Made by a program: the position numbers and the translations under genes. Below, piece after piece: positions 27,414-35,816 of a DNA stretch of 64,000 nt. Source of the stretch: Synergistaceae bacterium (GTDB lineage Bacteria; Synergistota; Synergistia; Synergistales; Aminobacteriaceae). The stretch's first letter is position 1, and each line of letters begins with the position of its first letter. The notes under the pieces are model-generated. The model saw only the letters and a list, made by a program, of their open reading frames with translations. It was not told where the DNA came from and did not search any database. The stretch is from positions 1 through 64,000 of the forward strand of contig JAFYBQ010000030.1 in the NCBI GenBank assembly GCA_017540085.1. The letters run 5' to 3'.

Positions 27414-28400
27414 GTCCTTCCTGTGAACGTTTCGTATGATGAAGTCCGCGAACGGCGCAAAGTCTCCCGGATTGAGTCTGCCGAAAATCCTGCGCTCATC
27501 CTCCGGGCTTAGGGGGCGCGTGATGAAGTCCGTATCAATCTCAGAAGGATCGCGGAAGACCTGCACGAACTCAGGATCATAGAACCATTCTGACGGGGCA
27601 TTGAGATTTGTCGTCAGGAGCTTCCTGTGATATGTGAGAGCCTCAAGCGGGCGCACTGAGCTGTAATTCTGTCCATACGGCAACACTTCAAGCACACATT
27701 TTGCGTTGGCTGACTTCTGGCACGTCTCATCATAGGGAATCGGGCTGTTGTAGTGAATCTTGTCGGAATATTTCTGCTCACTCTCAGGAACTCCCGCAAT
27801 CCAGAAATCACACTTTAGCCCAGAATCTGTCAGACGCTCATAGACTTTCAGCAGGAAGGGAAGACGGTCTTTCGCTGTTCCCACGAAAAATATATCGCTT
27901 GCGTTCTCCGGCTGGTATTCTTTCGCGGGAAGGAGTCCCGGCCATCGGTCTGTGTAAAGGAGTCCGAATTTCTCCGCGTCCGGCCTGTTAAAGGTTATGC
28001 CCGCGTCAAAATATTTCCTCAGCTGACACCACCATTTTGACATTGAAGCCTGCCTGCCTGCAACTGAATCCCGGAACATGAACACAAGTTTTGCCCGCCT
28101 GTATTTTTTCCTGAGATACGACAAGTACACCCTTGACTGCGAGAGCGTGTAATTCTGGCAGAAGAGAAAATATATATCGTCATCATCATGAAGAGTCCCC
28201 GGCCTGAACATTACCCTATGCCAGAAAGCAGCCATAAAGCCCGGAAGCGGAAGACAGTTGAATCGTCTCGACATTGAATAGTACATCGCAGTCATCATAA
28301 CCGGGCGGCCTAATATATCGCGGTTCAGTATCGCGCCGTAAGCCTCAGCCGAATCAAGCAAGCCTCCCCAGGTTTTTCCGATTACGACAAATTTACGCAT
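27408..28400 (-). CDS. putative glycosyltransferase
   Basis: A 330-residue protein with no signal peptide. The layout looks like a GT-B glycosyltransferase: N-terminal KFVVIGKTWGG, a mid-linker, then DIFFVGTAKDR and a C-terminal segment LEVLPYGQNYSSVRPLEAL with the Glu of the family's nucleotide-sugar site. No close family was recognised, so donor and acceptor are unknown. ATG 28400 overlaps the stop of the sugar transferase by 8 nt, so the two are translated together and probably act one after the other in surface-glycan assembly. The frame is open to 28439. Confidence 0.65.
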   Translation of the reverse strand: MRKFVVIGKTWGGLLDSAEAYGAILNRDILGRPVMMTAMYYSMSRRFNCLPLPGFMAAFWHRVMFRPGTLHDDDDIYFLFCQNYTLSQSRVYLSYLRKKYRRAKLVFMFRDSVAGRQASMSKWWCQLRKYFDAGITFNRPDAEKFGLLYTDRWPGLLPAKEYQPENASDIFFVGTAKDRLPFLLKVYERLTDSGLKCDFWIAGVPESEQKYSDKIHYNSPIPYDETCQKSANAKCVLEVLPYGQNYSSVRPLEALTYHRKLLTTNLNAPSEWFYDPEFVQVFRDPSEIDTDFITRPLSPEDERRIFGRLNPGDFAPFADFIIRNVHRKDS

Positions 28401-28998
28401 TGCGCCCCGCCCCCGTACCGCCTTCAACGACTCCCTCATGACGCGCCGCCTTGAACACCGTCCGCCACACGCACATCACATCAAACGCGAAGCCCTCACG
28501 CATGACATATTCGCCGTCAAATCTTGCCTTCTCCGAAATCTCAAGCTCATCACGGCCGTTTATCTGCGCCCAGCCCGTTAGCCCCGGCCTTATGTCATTG
28601 GCTCCGTACCTGTCCCGCTCGGCTATAAGGTCATACTGATTCCACAGTGCCGGCCTCGGCCCGACAAATGACATGTCGCCCATAAGAATATTCACGAACT
28701 GCGGAAGCTCATCAAGCGAATATTTCCTCATCCATTTACCGCACCGCAGAATATACTGCTCCGGGTTCGCGAGAAGGTGAGTCGGAATGTCATGCGGGGT
28801 ATCCATCTTCATGGAACGAAATTTATACATGCTGAACGGCTTTTTGTGGAGGCCGATTCTTTTCTGCGTGAAAAACGCCGGGCCGCTGTCCTCGCGCTTT
28901 ATGATGAGAATACATGCAATCATTGCGGGACTGAGTATCAACAGCGCAAAGAGGCTCAGAATTATATCAAGCAATCTTTTTCCGAACAGCTTATACAT
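28393..28998 (-). CDS. bacterial sugar-phosphate transferase (initiating PGT)
   Basis: A 201-residue monotopic phosphoglycosyl transferase (PF02397). It has one N-terminal hydrophobic re-entrant helix (about 8-33), the conserved MYKFRSM, DELPQFVNILMGDMSFVGPRP (catalytic Asp-Glu dyad region) and RPGLTGWAQINGR. These enzymes move a sugar-1-phosphate to undecaprenyl phosphate and begin O-antigen, capsule or glycoprotein glycan synthesis. It is the first gene of a two-gene minus-strand unit with the glycosyltransferase. Confidence 0.93.
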   Translation of the reverse strand: MYKLFGKRLLDIILSLFALLILSPAMIACILIIKREDSGPAFFTQKRIGLHKKPFSMYKFRSMKMDTPHDIPTHLLANPEQYILRCGKWMRKYSLDELPQFVNILMGDMSFVGPRPALWNQYDLIAERDRYGANDIRPGLTGWAQINGRDELEISEKARFDGEYVMREGFAFDVMCVWRTVFKAARHEGVVEGGTGAGRNA

Positions 28999-29059
28999 AA
29001 TCGGCTTGCGGAATCCTTTCCTGTGTGTGAAATTTTTACGGATGATTATAGCAGTGTTG

Positions 29060-29087
29060 TTGACATTTTCGGGGTTGATGATAAAAT
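29060..29087 (+). promoter_or_regulatory. probable promoter of tRNA-Gln
   Basis: TTGACA (29060-29065), a 16-nt spacer and TAAAAT (29082-29087) lie about 38 nt before the tRNA 5' end. The boxes match sigma-70 consensus at 6/6 and 5/6. Confidence 0.7.
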
Positions 29088-29125
29088 TTCCCAGTGCTTG
29101 AAATTAATCGGCGCATTCACAACGC

Positions 29126-29199
29126 TGGGAATTGGTGCAACGGCAGCACGCTTGACTCTGGATCAAGTAATTGGGGTTCGAATCCCTGATTCCCAGCCA
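29126..29199 (+). tRNA. tRNA-Gln (anticodon CTG)
   Basis: The acceptor stem TGGGAAT (29126-29132) pairs with ATTCCCA (29189-29195). The anticodon arm CTTGA-CTCTGGA-TCAAG gives anticodon CTG (glutamine, CAG codons). The T arm GGGGTTCGAATCCCT is standard. A discriminator G and an encoded CCA (29197-29199) finish the 74-nt gene. Confidence 0.95.
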
Positions 29200-29231
29200 A
29201 AACACTCTAAAAGATGACGGATGAAATTAAA

Positions 29232-29269
29232 CCCTGTTCAGACGCTAAAATCTGAGCAGGGATATTTTT
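29232..29269 (+). terminator. tRNA-Gln terminator
   Basis: CCCTGTTCAGA pairs with TCTGAGCAGGG (one mismatch in 11 bp) around an 8-nt loop, followed by ATATTTTT. It also precedes the symporter gene by 20 nt, so that gene must be read through or have its own start. Confidence 0.88.
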
Positions 29270-29288
29270 ATGTACGGGAGAAAATCTC

Positions 29289-30677
29289 ATGTTAGCATTC
29301 ATATTCGTGTACGCAATAATTCTCGTGGCAGTCGGCGCGGTAATCGGGCGGAAGGCAAAATCAGCCTCAGATTTCTTTGTGGGCGGACGGAAATTCGGAG
29401 CGGGATTGCTTTTCACGTCATTAATTGCCGCCAATCTCGGAGCAGGGTCAACCGTCGGAGTCTCGGCACTGGCATATACGCACGGAGTCTCGGCGTGGTG
29501 GTGGATAGGCAGTGCGGGAATAGGCTCGCTGATTCTTGCGTACATTGTCGGGCCAAAGATATGGCGAATTTCCCGCGAGAAGAATTATTACACGCTGAGT
29601 GATTATCTTGATGACCGTTACAGCCGGGCATTTTCCGGGCTGATTTCCGTGATGATGGCGGCGGGTACTCTTGCGCTTTTCGCGGGTCAATTATTGGGCA
29701 TAGCGTGGATTCTTGAAGTTGCCGCGGGAATCCCGAAAGAACACGGCGTAATCATCGGTGCTGTTGTAACGACATTATATTTTGCGGCGGGCGGTCTTCT
29801 CTCTAGTGCTGTCGTGAATATTGTCGAGGTCGCTGTGATTCTGGCGGGCTTTCTCGTTGCTGTGCCTTATGCGCTGAGTTACGCTGGCGGGATTGATGGC
29901 ATAAAGTCAGCCGTAAGCAATCCGGGATATTTTGACGCTTTCGGGATGGGAGCGGGCGCGATTATCGGCTATATAGTCATGCTTGTGCCGTCATTCTTCA
30001 TTTCGCCGGGCTTAATCGGAAAAGTATTCGCGGCAAAAGATGAGAAGTCTGTCAAAACTGGGACAGCGTTAAACGGACTCGTTCAGTTAGCGTTCGCGGT
30101 TATCCCGGTAATCATAGGGATGTGCGCGGGGGCGTGTCTTCCGGGACTGAGCCGGGCGGATCTTGCGCTTCCGTCGGCCATGAAGGAGATGATGCCGTTT
30201 TTCGTGGCCAGTCTTGCGCTTGCGGGGATATTCGCGGCTGAGGTAAGCACGGCTGATACTGTACTGTACATGCTCGCGGGGTCAGTAACGAATGACATAT
30301 ACAAACGCTTCATGAATCCCGGCATAAGCGACAGAAATTTATTGCGGCTCTCACGAATCGTAACAATAATATGCGGAGTAGTCGGTGTGATTCTTGCGCT
30401 GAGGCTTGAGAGCATAATATCCGCGCTGACTATATTTTACTCGCTAATGAGCGTATCACTTTCCGCGCCGCTTTTGTTCGGTCTTTTCACGAGTCGGGCG
30501 AATAATGCGGGGGCAGTTATGTCGGCTGTTCTTGGAGCGGGTCTCACGGTGTATATGACATTCGGCGGTTTCGGGGGCTTCATTGAGGTTTTCGGGGTGA
30601 GGCTGAACGCTTCAACCTGCGGGATAATATTATCGTTTGCGGTCATGGCCGTGTCGTTATTTTGGAGCAGGGATTAG
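29289..30677 (+). CDS. sodium:solute symporter (SSS family)
   Basis: A 462-residue inner-membrane transporter with about 13 helices. Family signatures are SASDFFVGGRKFGAG near residue 27, GAGSTVGVSALAY, and AAEVSTADTVLYMLAGSVTNDI (sodium-site Ser/Thr in helix 8). SSS carriers import sugars, amino acids, nucleosides or vitamins with sodium; the substrate cannot be told from sequence. CGGGAGA precedes ATG 29289. It is a single gene between a tRNA terminator and a bidirectional terminator. Confidence 0.92.
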   Translation: MLAFIFVYAIILVAVGAVIGRKAKSASDFFVGGRKFGAGLLFTSLIAANLGAGSTVGVSALAYTHGVSAWWWIGSAGIGSLILAYIVGPKIWRISREKNYYTLSDYLDDRYSRAFSGLISVMMAAGTLALFAGQLLGIAWILEVAAGIPKEHGVIIGAVVTTLYFAAGGLLSSAVVNIVEVAVILAGFLVAVPYALSYAGGIDGIKSAVSNPGYFDAFGMGAGAIIGYIVMLVPSFFISPGLIGKVFAAKDEKSVKTGTALNGLVQLAFAVIPVIIGMCAGACLPGLSRADLALPSAMKEMMPFFVASLALAGIFAAEVSTADTVLYMLAGSVTNDIYKRFMNPGISDRNLLRLSRIVTIICGVVGVILALRLESIISALTIFYSLMSVSLSAPLLFGLFTSRANNAGAVMSAVLGAGLTVYMTFGGFGGFIEVFGVRLNASTCGIILSFAVMAVSLFWSRD

Positions 30678-30682
30678 GGAGC

Positions 30683-30720
30683 GGGGGCAGGGATATGCGC
30701 TTGTAGTACCCTGTCCCCTG
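30683..30720. terminator. bidirectional terminator
   Basis: GGGGGCAGGG pairs with CCCTGTCCCC (30683-30692 with 30709-30718), a near-perfect 10-bp stem with one G-T. It lies between the converging symporter and FAD-protein genes. T-rich DNA follows on the plus side (TGTTTACCTTTC). Confidence 0.7.
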
Positions 30721-30732
30721 TTTACCTTTCTT

Positions 30733-32928
30733 TCACTCGCCCAAAGCCGCGACACACGCCCTCACTATAATGTCGCAGGCTTCTCCTTTTGTTACCGGGT
30801 ATCCGTAATGAAAATTATTGTCTATGCTGTATATGCTCAGTATTCCGAGCTTCCCTAAAATTTCGGCATACTTTGCGTTTCTGTTCTTGCCGAGCTTGAA
30901 CGGAAGCCGGGAATTTTTCGGGAGCTTTATCTTATTCAGTGCCGGGAAAGCATCGCACACTGCCTTCACGAAATCGCTTCTTGATATAGTGTTTCCGGGT
31001 TTCTCTACGGTGATTTCCGGGGGCTTCTTCATGTTTGCGGCCTTCTGCGCCCGCTTGAGGATTTCTATAACGTCATTTCCCGTCATGATGTCATCCACGC
31101 CGAAAAGCCCCTTGTCCGCGCCCTTAATGATGGCCATCTCTAACACAGGGTTGTCCATAAGCTCAATGTTGAATGACGGCGCGTGAGGATACTCATTCGG
31201 AGTAATAAGCCCGTACATGTTCGAGATCTGCACAGTTCTGTTTACGCTGTGTTCCGGGGGAATGTCGGAGTATTTGCACAGCGACAGCGACACGCCCGAA
31301 TTTAGCAGCTCCCACTGAACGCGCATAGGGTGAACCTGCCTAGGCTGCTTTTTGTCCCTGACACAGACAGCGGCCAAAGCTCCGGCGGCCTGCCCTGTCA
31401 TCATTGTGATTGGCTGAAGCCTGAGACTCCCGGCGGCAAGCCTCGACATCGATAAATTTTTCTCGGCGGCTATGAGTCCGTCAGTCTCATTCGGAATCAA
31501 TATGTTCATTGGCACTTGGAACGGCCCCCGCGGCCTGTTAAGCTCCTGATGCCTCATTGTTTCGTCAAGATCATATTCCGTATCAGCGTCCGTATTTGCC
31601 CCGTGAAGGTCGAGAATATATCCCCCGATTGCAATCGCGTCAGAAAATTCCCGGCTCGTATGTCCGTCTCTGTAGCTCAGGGAATTATATGCGAGTTCGT
31701 TTGAAGTCAGCGTATGCGCTCCGATAATCCTGCGGGACTCTCTCACGTATGGTATTACGGGCATTCGCCTGGCAATTTCCTGCCACTCACGCGGAAGAGT
31801 CCGGGCTGCTTCGGGAAGTATCCTGTTTGTGTACTCGTCATCCGGGACTGACCAAGACTCGCCGAGTTCGTTCTGTATGTAGTAAATCAGGTGAAGAGTC
31901 TTGATGAGGGCTTCCCGCTCAACCTGAAGGCGCAAATTTCTGTCCTCAAGATATGATACTGGGAGTCCCCTTCTGCCGTTAATCCACCCGTAAGCACCGG
32001 GATAATCATTGCCCCAGTTAAGCCCGGTTTTTGTGATGTATTGGCGGTATTCCTTTGACGCATCGTAGCTGTAGGGGTTGGAGCTGTCCGGGATTCCCCT
32101 GTAGGCGGCGTAGGTAATGAAATTCACGGGAGTTTCAACGGGGTAAACGTTCCTGAAATTTTTGCCGTCAGCAGTGAGGAAGCTCTCATAGTTGCGCCTT
32201 GCGAGGTCATATCCGGGCAGGGGTGTTTCCGGCTTGAGATGATCTGGGATTCCGCCGGGATATTTCTTGATGACCGCCGTCCATGTTATGTCCTGAATCA
32301 TAGCGTCATTGTTGATGTATTCTGAGACGGAGTTCCCCGCCCTGTAGGGAGTTTTCGTGATGGGCAGAATGTCGCCGTATTCCGTTGCGTCAATGAGTAT
32401 CTTGCAGTCGTAATCGCGTTTCCCTGAAGGTGTCTTAACGGTAACGCCTGCAACAGACCGCCGGGACATTTTCACGCCGATGATTTCCGAGTTCATGAGA
32501 AATTCGAGAGTTCCGCGCCTGCGAGCCTCGTTTATCATGGATATGAATGCTTCCTGCCCTATTCGCGGCTCAAATGCCAGTGTTGCCGGATGCCAGTAGC
32601 ATGTTCCCATTGATTTGCCCCGTGCATCGTAATAGCTCTTTATGCGGCGTATGTATTCCTCGTATATTCCGCTCTTCTGCCGACTCATGTCGTCCATTGT
32701 CGAAACTCCTGCGGCGGTTGCCTGTCCTCCGATCCATGTTGAAGACTCTACGACGAGAACGCTTGCTCCCATTCTGGCGGCCTGAATCGCTGCGGAGATT
32801 CCCCCGGTGCCGCCTCCGGCTATGATTATGTCGTATGAGCTTTTCTGCGAGCTTGTACGTGAAGCCGCTGACGTGATTAATATTAATGCGGTTAATGAGA
32901 CTGCTAGGAAAAATTTTCTGACACTCAA
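30733..32928 (-). CDS. secreted FAD-dependent oxidoreductase with SLH-like C-terminus
   Basis: A 731-residue exported protein. A signal peptide (about 1-26, ending TSAAS) precedes an FAD/GxGxxG domain (DIIIAGGGTGGISAAIQAA, then VLVVESSTWIGGQATAAGV), typical of the PF12831 FAD-dependent oxidoreductase family. The last 150 residues hold repeats resembling S-layer-homology units (RSDFVKAVCDAFP..., TKGEACDIIVRAC), which would tie it to the cell envelope. The substrate is unknown. The frame opens at 32991, but TTG 32928 has AGGAGGCAGG 8 nt upstream and starts the signal peptide exactly. It is divergent from the DUF533 gene. Confidence 0.85.
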   Translation of the reverse strand: MSVRKFFLAVSLTALILITSAASRTSSQKSSYDIIIAGGGTGGISAAIQAARMGASVLVVESSTWIGGQATAAGVSTMDDMSRQKSGIYEEYIRRIKSYYDARGKSMGTCYWHPATLAFEPRIGQEAFISMINEARRRGTLEFLMNSEIIGVKMSRRSVAGVTVKTPSGKRDYDCKILIDATEYGDILPITKTPYRAGNSVSEYINNDAMIQDITWTAVIKKYPGGIPDHLKPETPLPGYDLARRNYESFLTADGKNFRNVYPVETPVNFITYAAYRGIPDSSNPYSYDASKEYRQYITKTGLNWGNDYPGAYGWINGRRGLPVSYLEDRNLRLQVEREALIKTLHLIYYIQNELGESWSVPDDEYTNRILPEAARTLPREWQEIARRMPVIPYVRESRRIIGAHTLTSNELAYNSLSYRDGHTSREFSDAIAIGGYILDLHGANTDADTEYDLDETMRHQELNRPRGPFQVPMNILIPNETDGLIAAEKNLSMSRLAAGSLRLQPITMMTGQAAGALAAVCVRDKKQPRQVHPMRVQWELLNSGVSLSLCKYSDIPPEHSVNRTVQISNMYGLITPNEYPHAPSFNIELMDNPVLEMAIIKGADKGLFGVDDIMTGNDVIEILKRAQKAANMKKPPEITVEKPGNTISRSDFVKAVCDAFPALNKIKLPKNSRLPFKLGKNRNAKYAEILGKLGILSIYSIDNNFHYGYPVTKGEACDIIVRACVAALGE

Positions 32929-32989
32929 AATATTAACCTGCCTCCTGAAAATAATTGTCAATAATACACCACAAAGGCGCGGGAAACGC

Positions 32990-33040
32990 AAAACTTTTCA
33001 CAAGCTCATGCTAAAATTTCCACGTTCATAAAACTTTTCA
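32990..33040. repeat. two direct repeats of AAAACTTTTCA upstream of the DUF533 gene
   Basis: AAAACTTTTCA occurs at 32990-33000 and again at 33030-33040, 40 nt apart (about four helical turns), in the gap between the divergent FAD-protein and DUF533 genes. The core AAAACTTTT is a near-palindrome. It could be a regulator site, but it is also AT-rich background. Confidence 0.4.
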
Positions 33041-33058
33041 TGAAGGGAGAAATTTATC

Positions 33059-33775
33059 TTGGCACTAAACTTTATGGATCTTCTCGGCTCAGTCATTCAG
33101 GGTACAACAGGCTCATCACCTGCGGCAAGCTCACGGGTATCGAACGCGGGAAACAGCCTTCAGGGACTCCTAGGCTCACTCATGGGAGCAGGGCAGAGCA
33201 TGAAGCAGAGAGTTGGCGGCGACAATCTCGCGGCGGGCGGAATAGGCGCGCTGCTCGGTGCGCTCATGGGAGGCTCAAACAGTCCCACAATGAACACCCT
33301 GGGCGGGAGCATGATGGGGCTTCTCGGAATGATGGCGTATAAGGCTCTCAGCGGGTCAATGTCGGGCAGCTCCGGCGCAGTCTCGCAGGCTCAGTACACA
33401 CCGCCTTCACCGCAGCAGCAGAACAGCGACGCAGAAATTATCCTCACGGCCATGATTGACGCGGCAAAATCTGACGGGCAGATTGATTCCGATGAGATGA
33501 GGAAAATTATGGACACGATGAAATCATCAGGCACAGGGCAGGAAGGAATGAACTACGTAATCGCCAAGCTACAAGGGCCAATGGAGACGGGCAAAATTGT
33601 CGCGGCTGTTCAGGGAAGGCCGGATCTTGCGGCGCAGGTGTATTCGGCTTCATTGATGGCGATTGATGTTGACACTGACGCGGAAAGAATGTACCTCGAC
33701 AAATTAGCGCGGGCTATGGGATTGTCCCCGGCGGTCGTGCGGAATATAGAGCAGCTCACCGGGGCGCAGGGTTAA
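33059..33775 (+). CDS. DUF533 (YebE-like) inner-membrane protein
   Basis: A 238-residue protein. Residues 1-110 are Gly/Ser/Met-rich with two hydrophobic stretches (about 58-70 and 82-98), then a Gln/Pro linker. A helical TerB-like domain follows at about 125-235 (LTAMIDAAKSDGQIDSDEMRKI, ..MAIDVDTDAERMYLDKLA), which is the DUF533/YebE pattern. The function is unknown. TTG 33059 follows AGGGAGAAA by about 9 nt. Its TAA stop shares the TTAA at 33772-33775 with the stop of the converging XRE gene. Confidence 0.8.
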   Translation: MALNFMDLLGSVIQGTTGSSPAASSRVSNAGNSLQGLLGSLMGAGQSMKQRVGGDNLAAGGIGALLGALMGGSNSPTMNTLGGSMMGLLGMMAYKALSGSMSGSSGAVSQAQYTPPSPQQQNSDAEIILTAMIDAAKSDGQIDSDEMRKIMDTMKSSGTGQEGMNYVIAKLQGPMETGKIVAAVQGRPDLAAQVYSASLMAIDVDTDAERMYLDKLARAMGLSPAVVRNIEQLTGAQG

Positions 33776-34143
33776 GCACCGGGCGTTACGTTCCTCCGGG
33801 CTAATAGGTTCTCAAGAAGTTTGCCGAAAAGCTCGTAGCCTTTATCTGTAGGGGGCAGTTCGATTCTTGTTCCGTCCCCCTCAAACACTAACATACCGTT
33901 TGACCTCTCGCCGGCAGGAAGTATCACCCGCGCCGGGCCTGTTCCGTCAGCACCTGCTACAATCTCATCGGGCGAAACTTTGAGGACATTGGCAAGCTCG
34001 ATGATTCTTGTTCCATTCGGGGCGGTCTCTCCCGCTTCCCAGCGTCTTAGAGTAGCTATTGACACGTCTAATTTTTCGGCAAGCTCTATCTGCGTGTAGT
34101 GCGCCTTCTTTCTCAGCTGCCTTATGTTTGACGATATTGGCAT
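33772..34143 (-). CDS. XRE-family transcriptional regulator
   Basis: A 123-residue protein with an N-terminal Cro/C1-type helix-turn-helix (about 5-60: IRQLRKKAHYTQIELAEKLDVSIATLRRWEAGE) and a small C-terminal segment with no recognised domain. It would bind operator DNA as a dimer. The frame is open to 34212, but ATG 34143 has AGAGGTG upstream and gives the HTH N-terminus. It is divergent from birA across about 145 bp. Targets are unknown. Confidence 0.9.
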   Translation of the reverse strand: MPISSNIRQLRKKAHYTQIELAEKLDVSIATLRRWEAGETAPNGTRIIELANVLKVSPDEIVAGADGTGPARVILPAGERSNGMLVFEGDGTRIELPPTDKGYELFGKLLENLLARRNVTPGA

Positions 34144-34251
34144 AATTATATGACACCTCTTCAGAAAAGATTGAATGACCGAATTATACCCATAAAAATA
34201 TCTTTCATGCAAGAATACCGCCCAATGTAAACCGCTGAAACCTTCAGAAAG

Positions 34252-34280
34252 TTTACAGACAAAAATTTATGTGCTATATA
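34252..34280 (+). promoter_or_regulatory. birA promoter, predicted to give a leaderless mRNA
   Basis: TTTACA (34252-34257), a 17-nt spacer and TATATA (34275-34280) lie so close to ATG 34289 that the predicted transcription start (34286-34289) is at or just before the start codon. No ribosome-binding site is present. Confidence 0.65.
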
Positions 34281-34288
34281 TACCCGCC

Positions 34289-35272
34289 ATGAAGGCAGAA
34301 ATTCTACATGCCCTTGAATCAAAACGGGGCGAATATATTTCAGGCGAGGAATTAGCCGGGATGCTCGGAGTAACGCGGGCGGCGGTGTGGAAGGCAGCAG
34401 AGTCGCTGAGGAAGGAAGGACACATAATTTCAGCGTCAACAAAAAAAGGCTACATGCTCGAAACACACAGCGACATTCTCACAGCAGAGGGGATAAAATC
34501 TCACCTCAAAGCCGGGACAGAGATACAGCGCGTTATATGTCTCGGCGAAATTGATTCGACCAACAATTACGCCAAGAAGCTGGCCATGTCAGGGGAGCCT
34601 CACGGGACATTAATCGCGGCAAACCGACAGACAGCCGGAAGAGGCCGCCGGGGTCATAAATTCGAGTCGCCCGCAGGAACAGGGCTGTATATGTCTCTGA
34701 TACTCCGGCCAAACTGCGACGCGGGAAAATTTCAGATGATAACAATTGCTGACGCTGTATCAGTATGCCTAGCCATCGAGGATTTGTACCCAGACTCACG
34801 CGGCAAGCTCGGAATAAAGTGGGTCAACGATGTCTATTTTCACGGCAGGAAAATCTGCGGGATTCTCACGGAAGCCGTAACAGGAGTCGAGAGCGGAGAA
34901 ATTGAGAGCGTAATAACAGGAATCGGGGTCAACGTTTCGACAAAGAAATTCAGCGAGGAAATATCACAGACAGCCGGGGCAATATTCGCGGGCGGAGATA
35001 TTCGATTCGGGCGTGATGAGCTTTGCGCCAAGATTGCCGACTATATTATGACGTTCGCGGGGAATCTCGATGACCCTGAAATAATCCGTGCTTACCGCGA
35101 GCGGTCAATATTAACGGGGCGGGAAATATCCTACATGGCCGGGCGCAGGAAATGTTACGGCTGTGTTCAGGACATTGACGACTCCGGGGGGCTTGTTGTT
35201 CGTAATGATGAGGGTGAAATTGAGACTCTCAGATCCGGGGAAGTCTCTATGATTCGCAGCGAGGAGGAATAA
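34289..35272 (+). CDS. birA: bifunctional biotin-[acetyl-CoA-carboxylase] ligase/repressor
   Basis: A 327-residue class II BirA. Residues 1-65 form a winged-helix DNA-binding domain (SGEELAGMLGVTRAAVWKAAESL). The ligase domain has the biotin-AMP loop GRGRRGHKF (near 119-127), IDSTNNYAK and KWVNDVYFHGRKICGILTE, then a C-terminal SH3-like domain. It attaches biotin to carboxylases or decarboxylases and can repress biotin genes. The start at ATG 34289 lies only 9 nt after the -10 box; GTG 34271 is an upstream alternative, without a clear ribosome site. It forms an operon with bioY (gap 2 nt). Confidence 0.95.
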   Translation: MKAEILHALESKRGEYISGEELAGMLGVTRAAVWKAAESLRKEGHIISASTKKGYMLETHSDILTAEGIKSHLKAGTEIQRVICLGEIDSTNNYAKKLAMSGEPHGTLIAANRQTAGRGRRGHKFESPAGTGLYMSLILRPNCDAGKFQMITIADAVSVCLAIEDLYPDSRGKLGIKWVNDVYFHGRKICGILTEAVTGVESGEIESVITGIGVNVSTKKFSEEISQTAGAIFAGGDIRFGRDELCAKIADYIMTFAGNLDDPEIIRAYRERSILTGREISYMAGRRKCYGCVQDIDDSGGLVVRNDEGEIETLRSGEVSMIRSEEE

Positions 35273-35274
35273 TT

Positions 35275-35814
35275 ATGACAGCCACAAAGAAAATCACGTT
35301 ATGCGCCCTTTTCGCGGCATTAATCGCAATAGGGACTCACATAAGAATCCCGACACCGTTACTGCCGCTGACGTTCCAGACTCTTTTTGTCGTCATGGCC
35401 GGGCTTGTTCTTGGGCGGAAACTTGGAGCGTTGAGCGTCTGCGTTTACGTCATGGCCGGGCTTATAGGGCTTCCGGTCTTCACGGGGTCTGCGCTTAACC
35501 CGACATTCGGCTACATTATCGGGTTCATTCCGGGGGCGTGGCTTGCGGGATATGCCGCAGAAAAATTCAGGCCGTGTTTCATTACGTGGACGCTTGGAGC
35601 TGTGGCGGGGATTGCTGTGATTTATGCGTTCGGGATTCCGTATTACTATTTTATGTCGAAATATTATCTCGGGAATGAGCTGGGCGCAAAAACGCTGATG
35701 ATATATTTCGTCCTAATGCCCATTCCCGGGGACATCGCGAAAAGTATTCTTGCGGGGCTTTCGGTGAAGAGGCTTGCGGCGTTTTTCCCTGAGAGTTTTA
35801 CGTGGAAGAGATAA
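35275..35814 (+). CDS. bioY: biotin transporter substrate-binding subunit
   Basis: A 179-residue integral membrane protein with six helices, the S-component of the energy-coupling-factor biotin transporter. IRIPTPLLPLTFQTLFVVMAGLVLG and NPTFGYIIGFIPGAWLAGY are typical BioY segments. The ATPase and EcfT genes are not nearby, so it probably uses shared modules or works alone. It directly follows birA, giving a biotin uptake-and-use unit; no biotin-synthesis genes are in the window. It converges with a lipoprotein gene 2 nt away. Confidence 0.95.
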   Translation: MTATKKITLCALFAALIAIGTHIRIPTPLLPLTFQTLFVVMAGLVLGRKLGALSVCVYVMAGLIGLPVFTGSALNPTFGYIIGFIPGAWLAGYAAEKFRPCFITWTLGAVAGIAVIYAFGIPYYYFMSKYYLGNELGAKTLMIYFVLMPIPGDIAKSILAGLSVKRLAAFFPESFTWKR

Positions 35815-35816
35815 TA

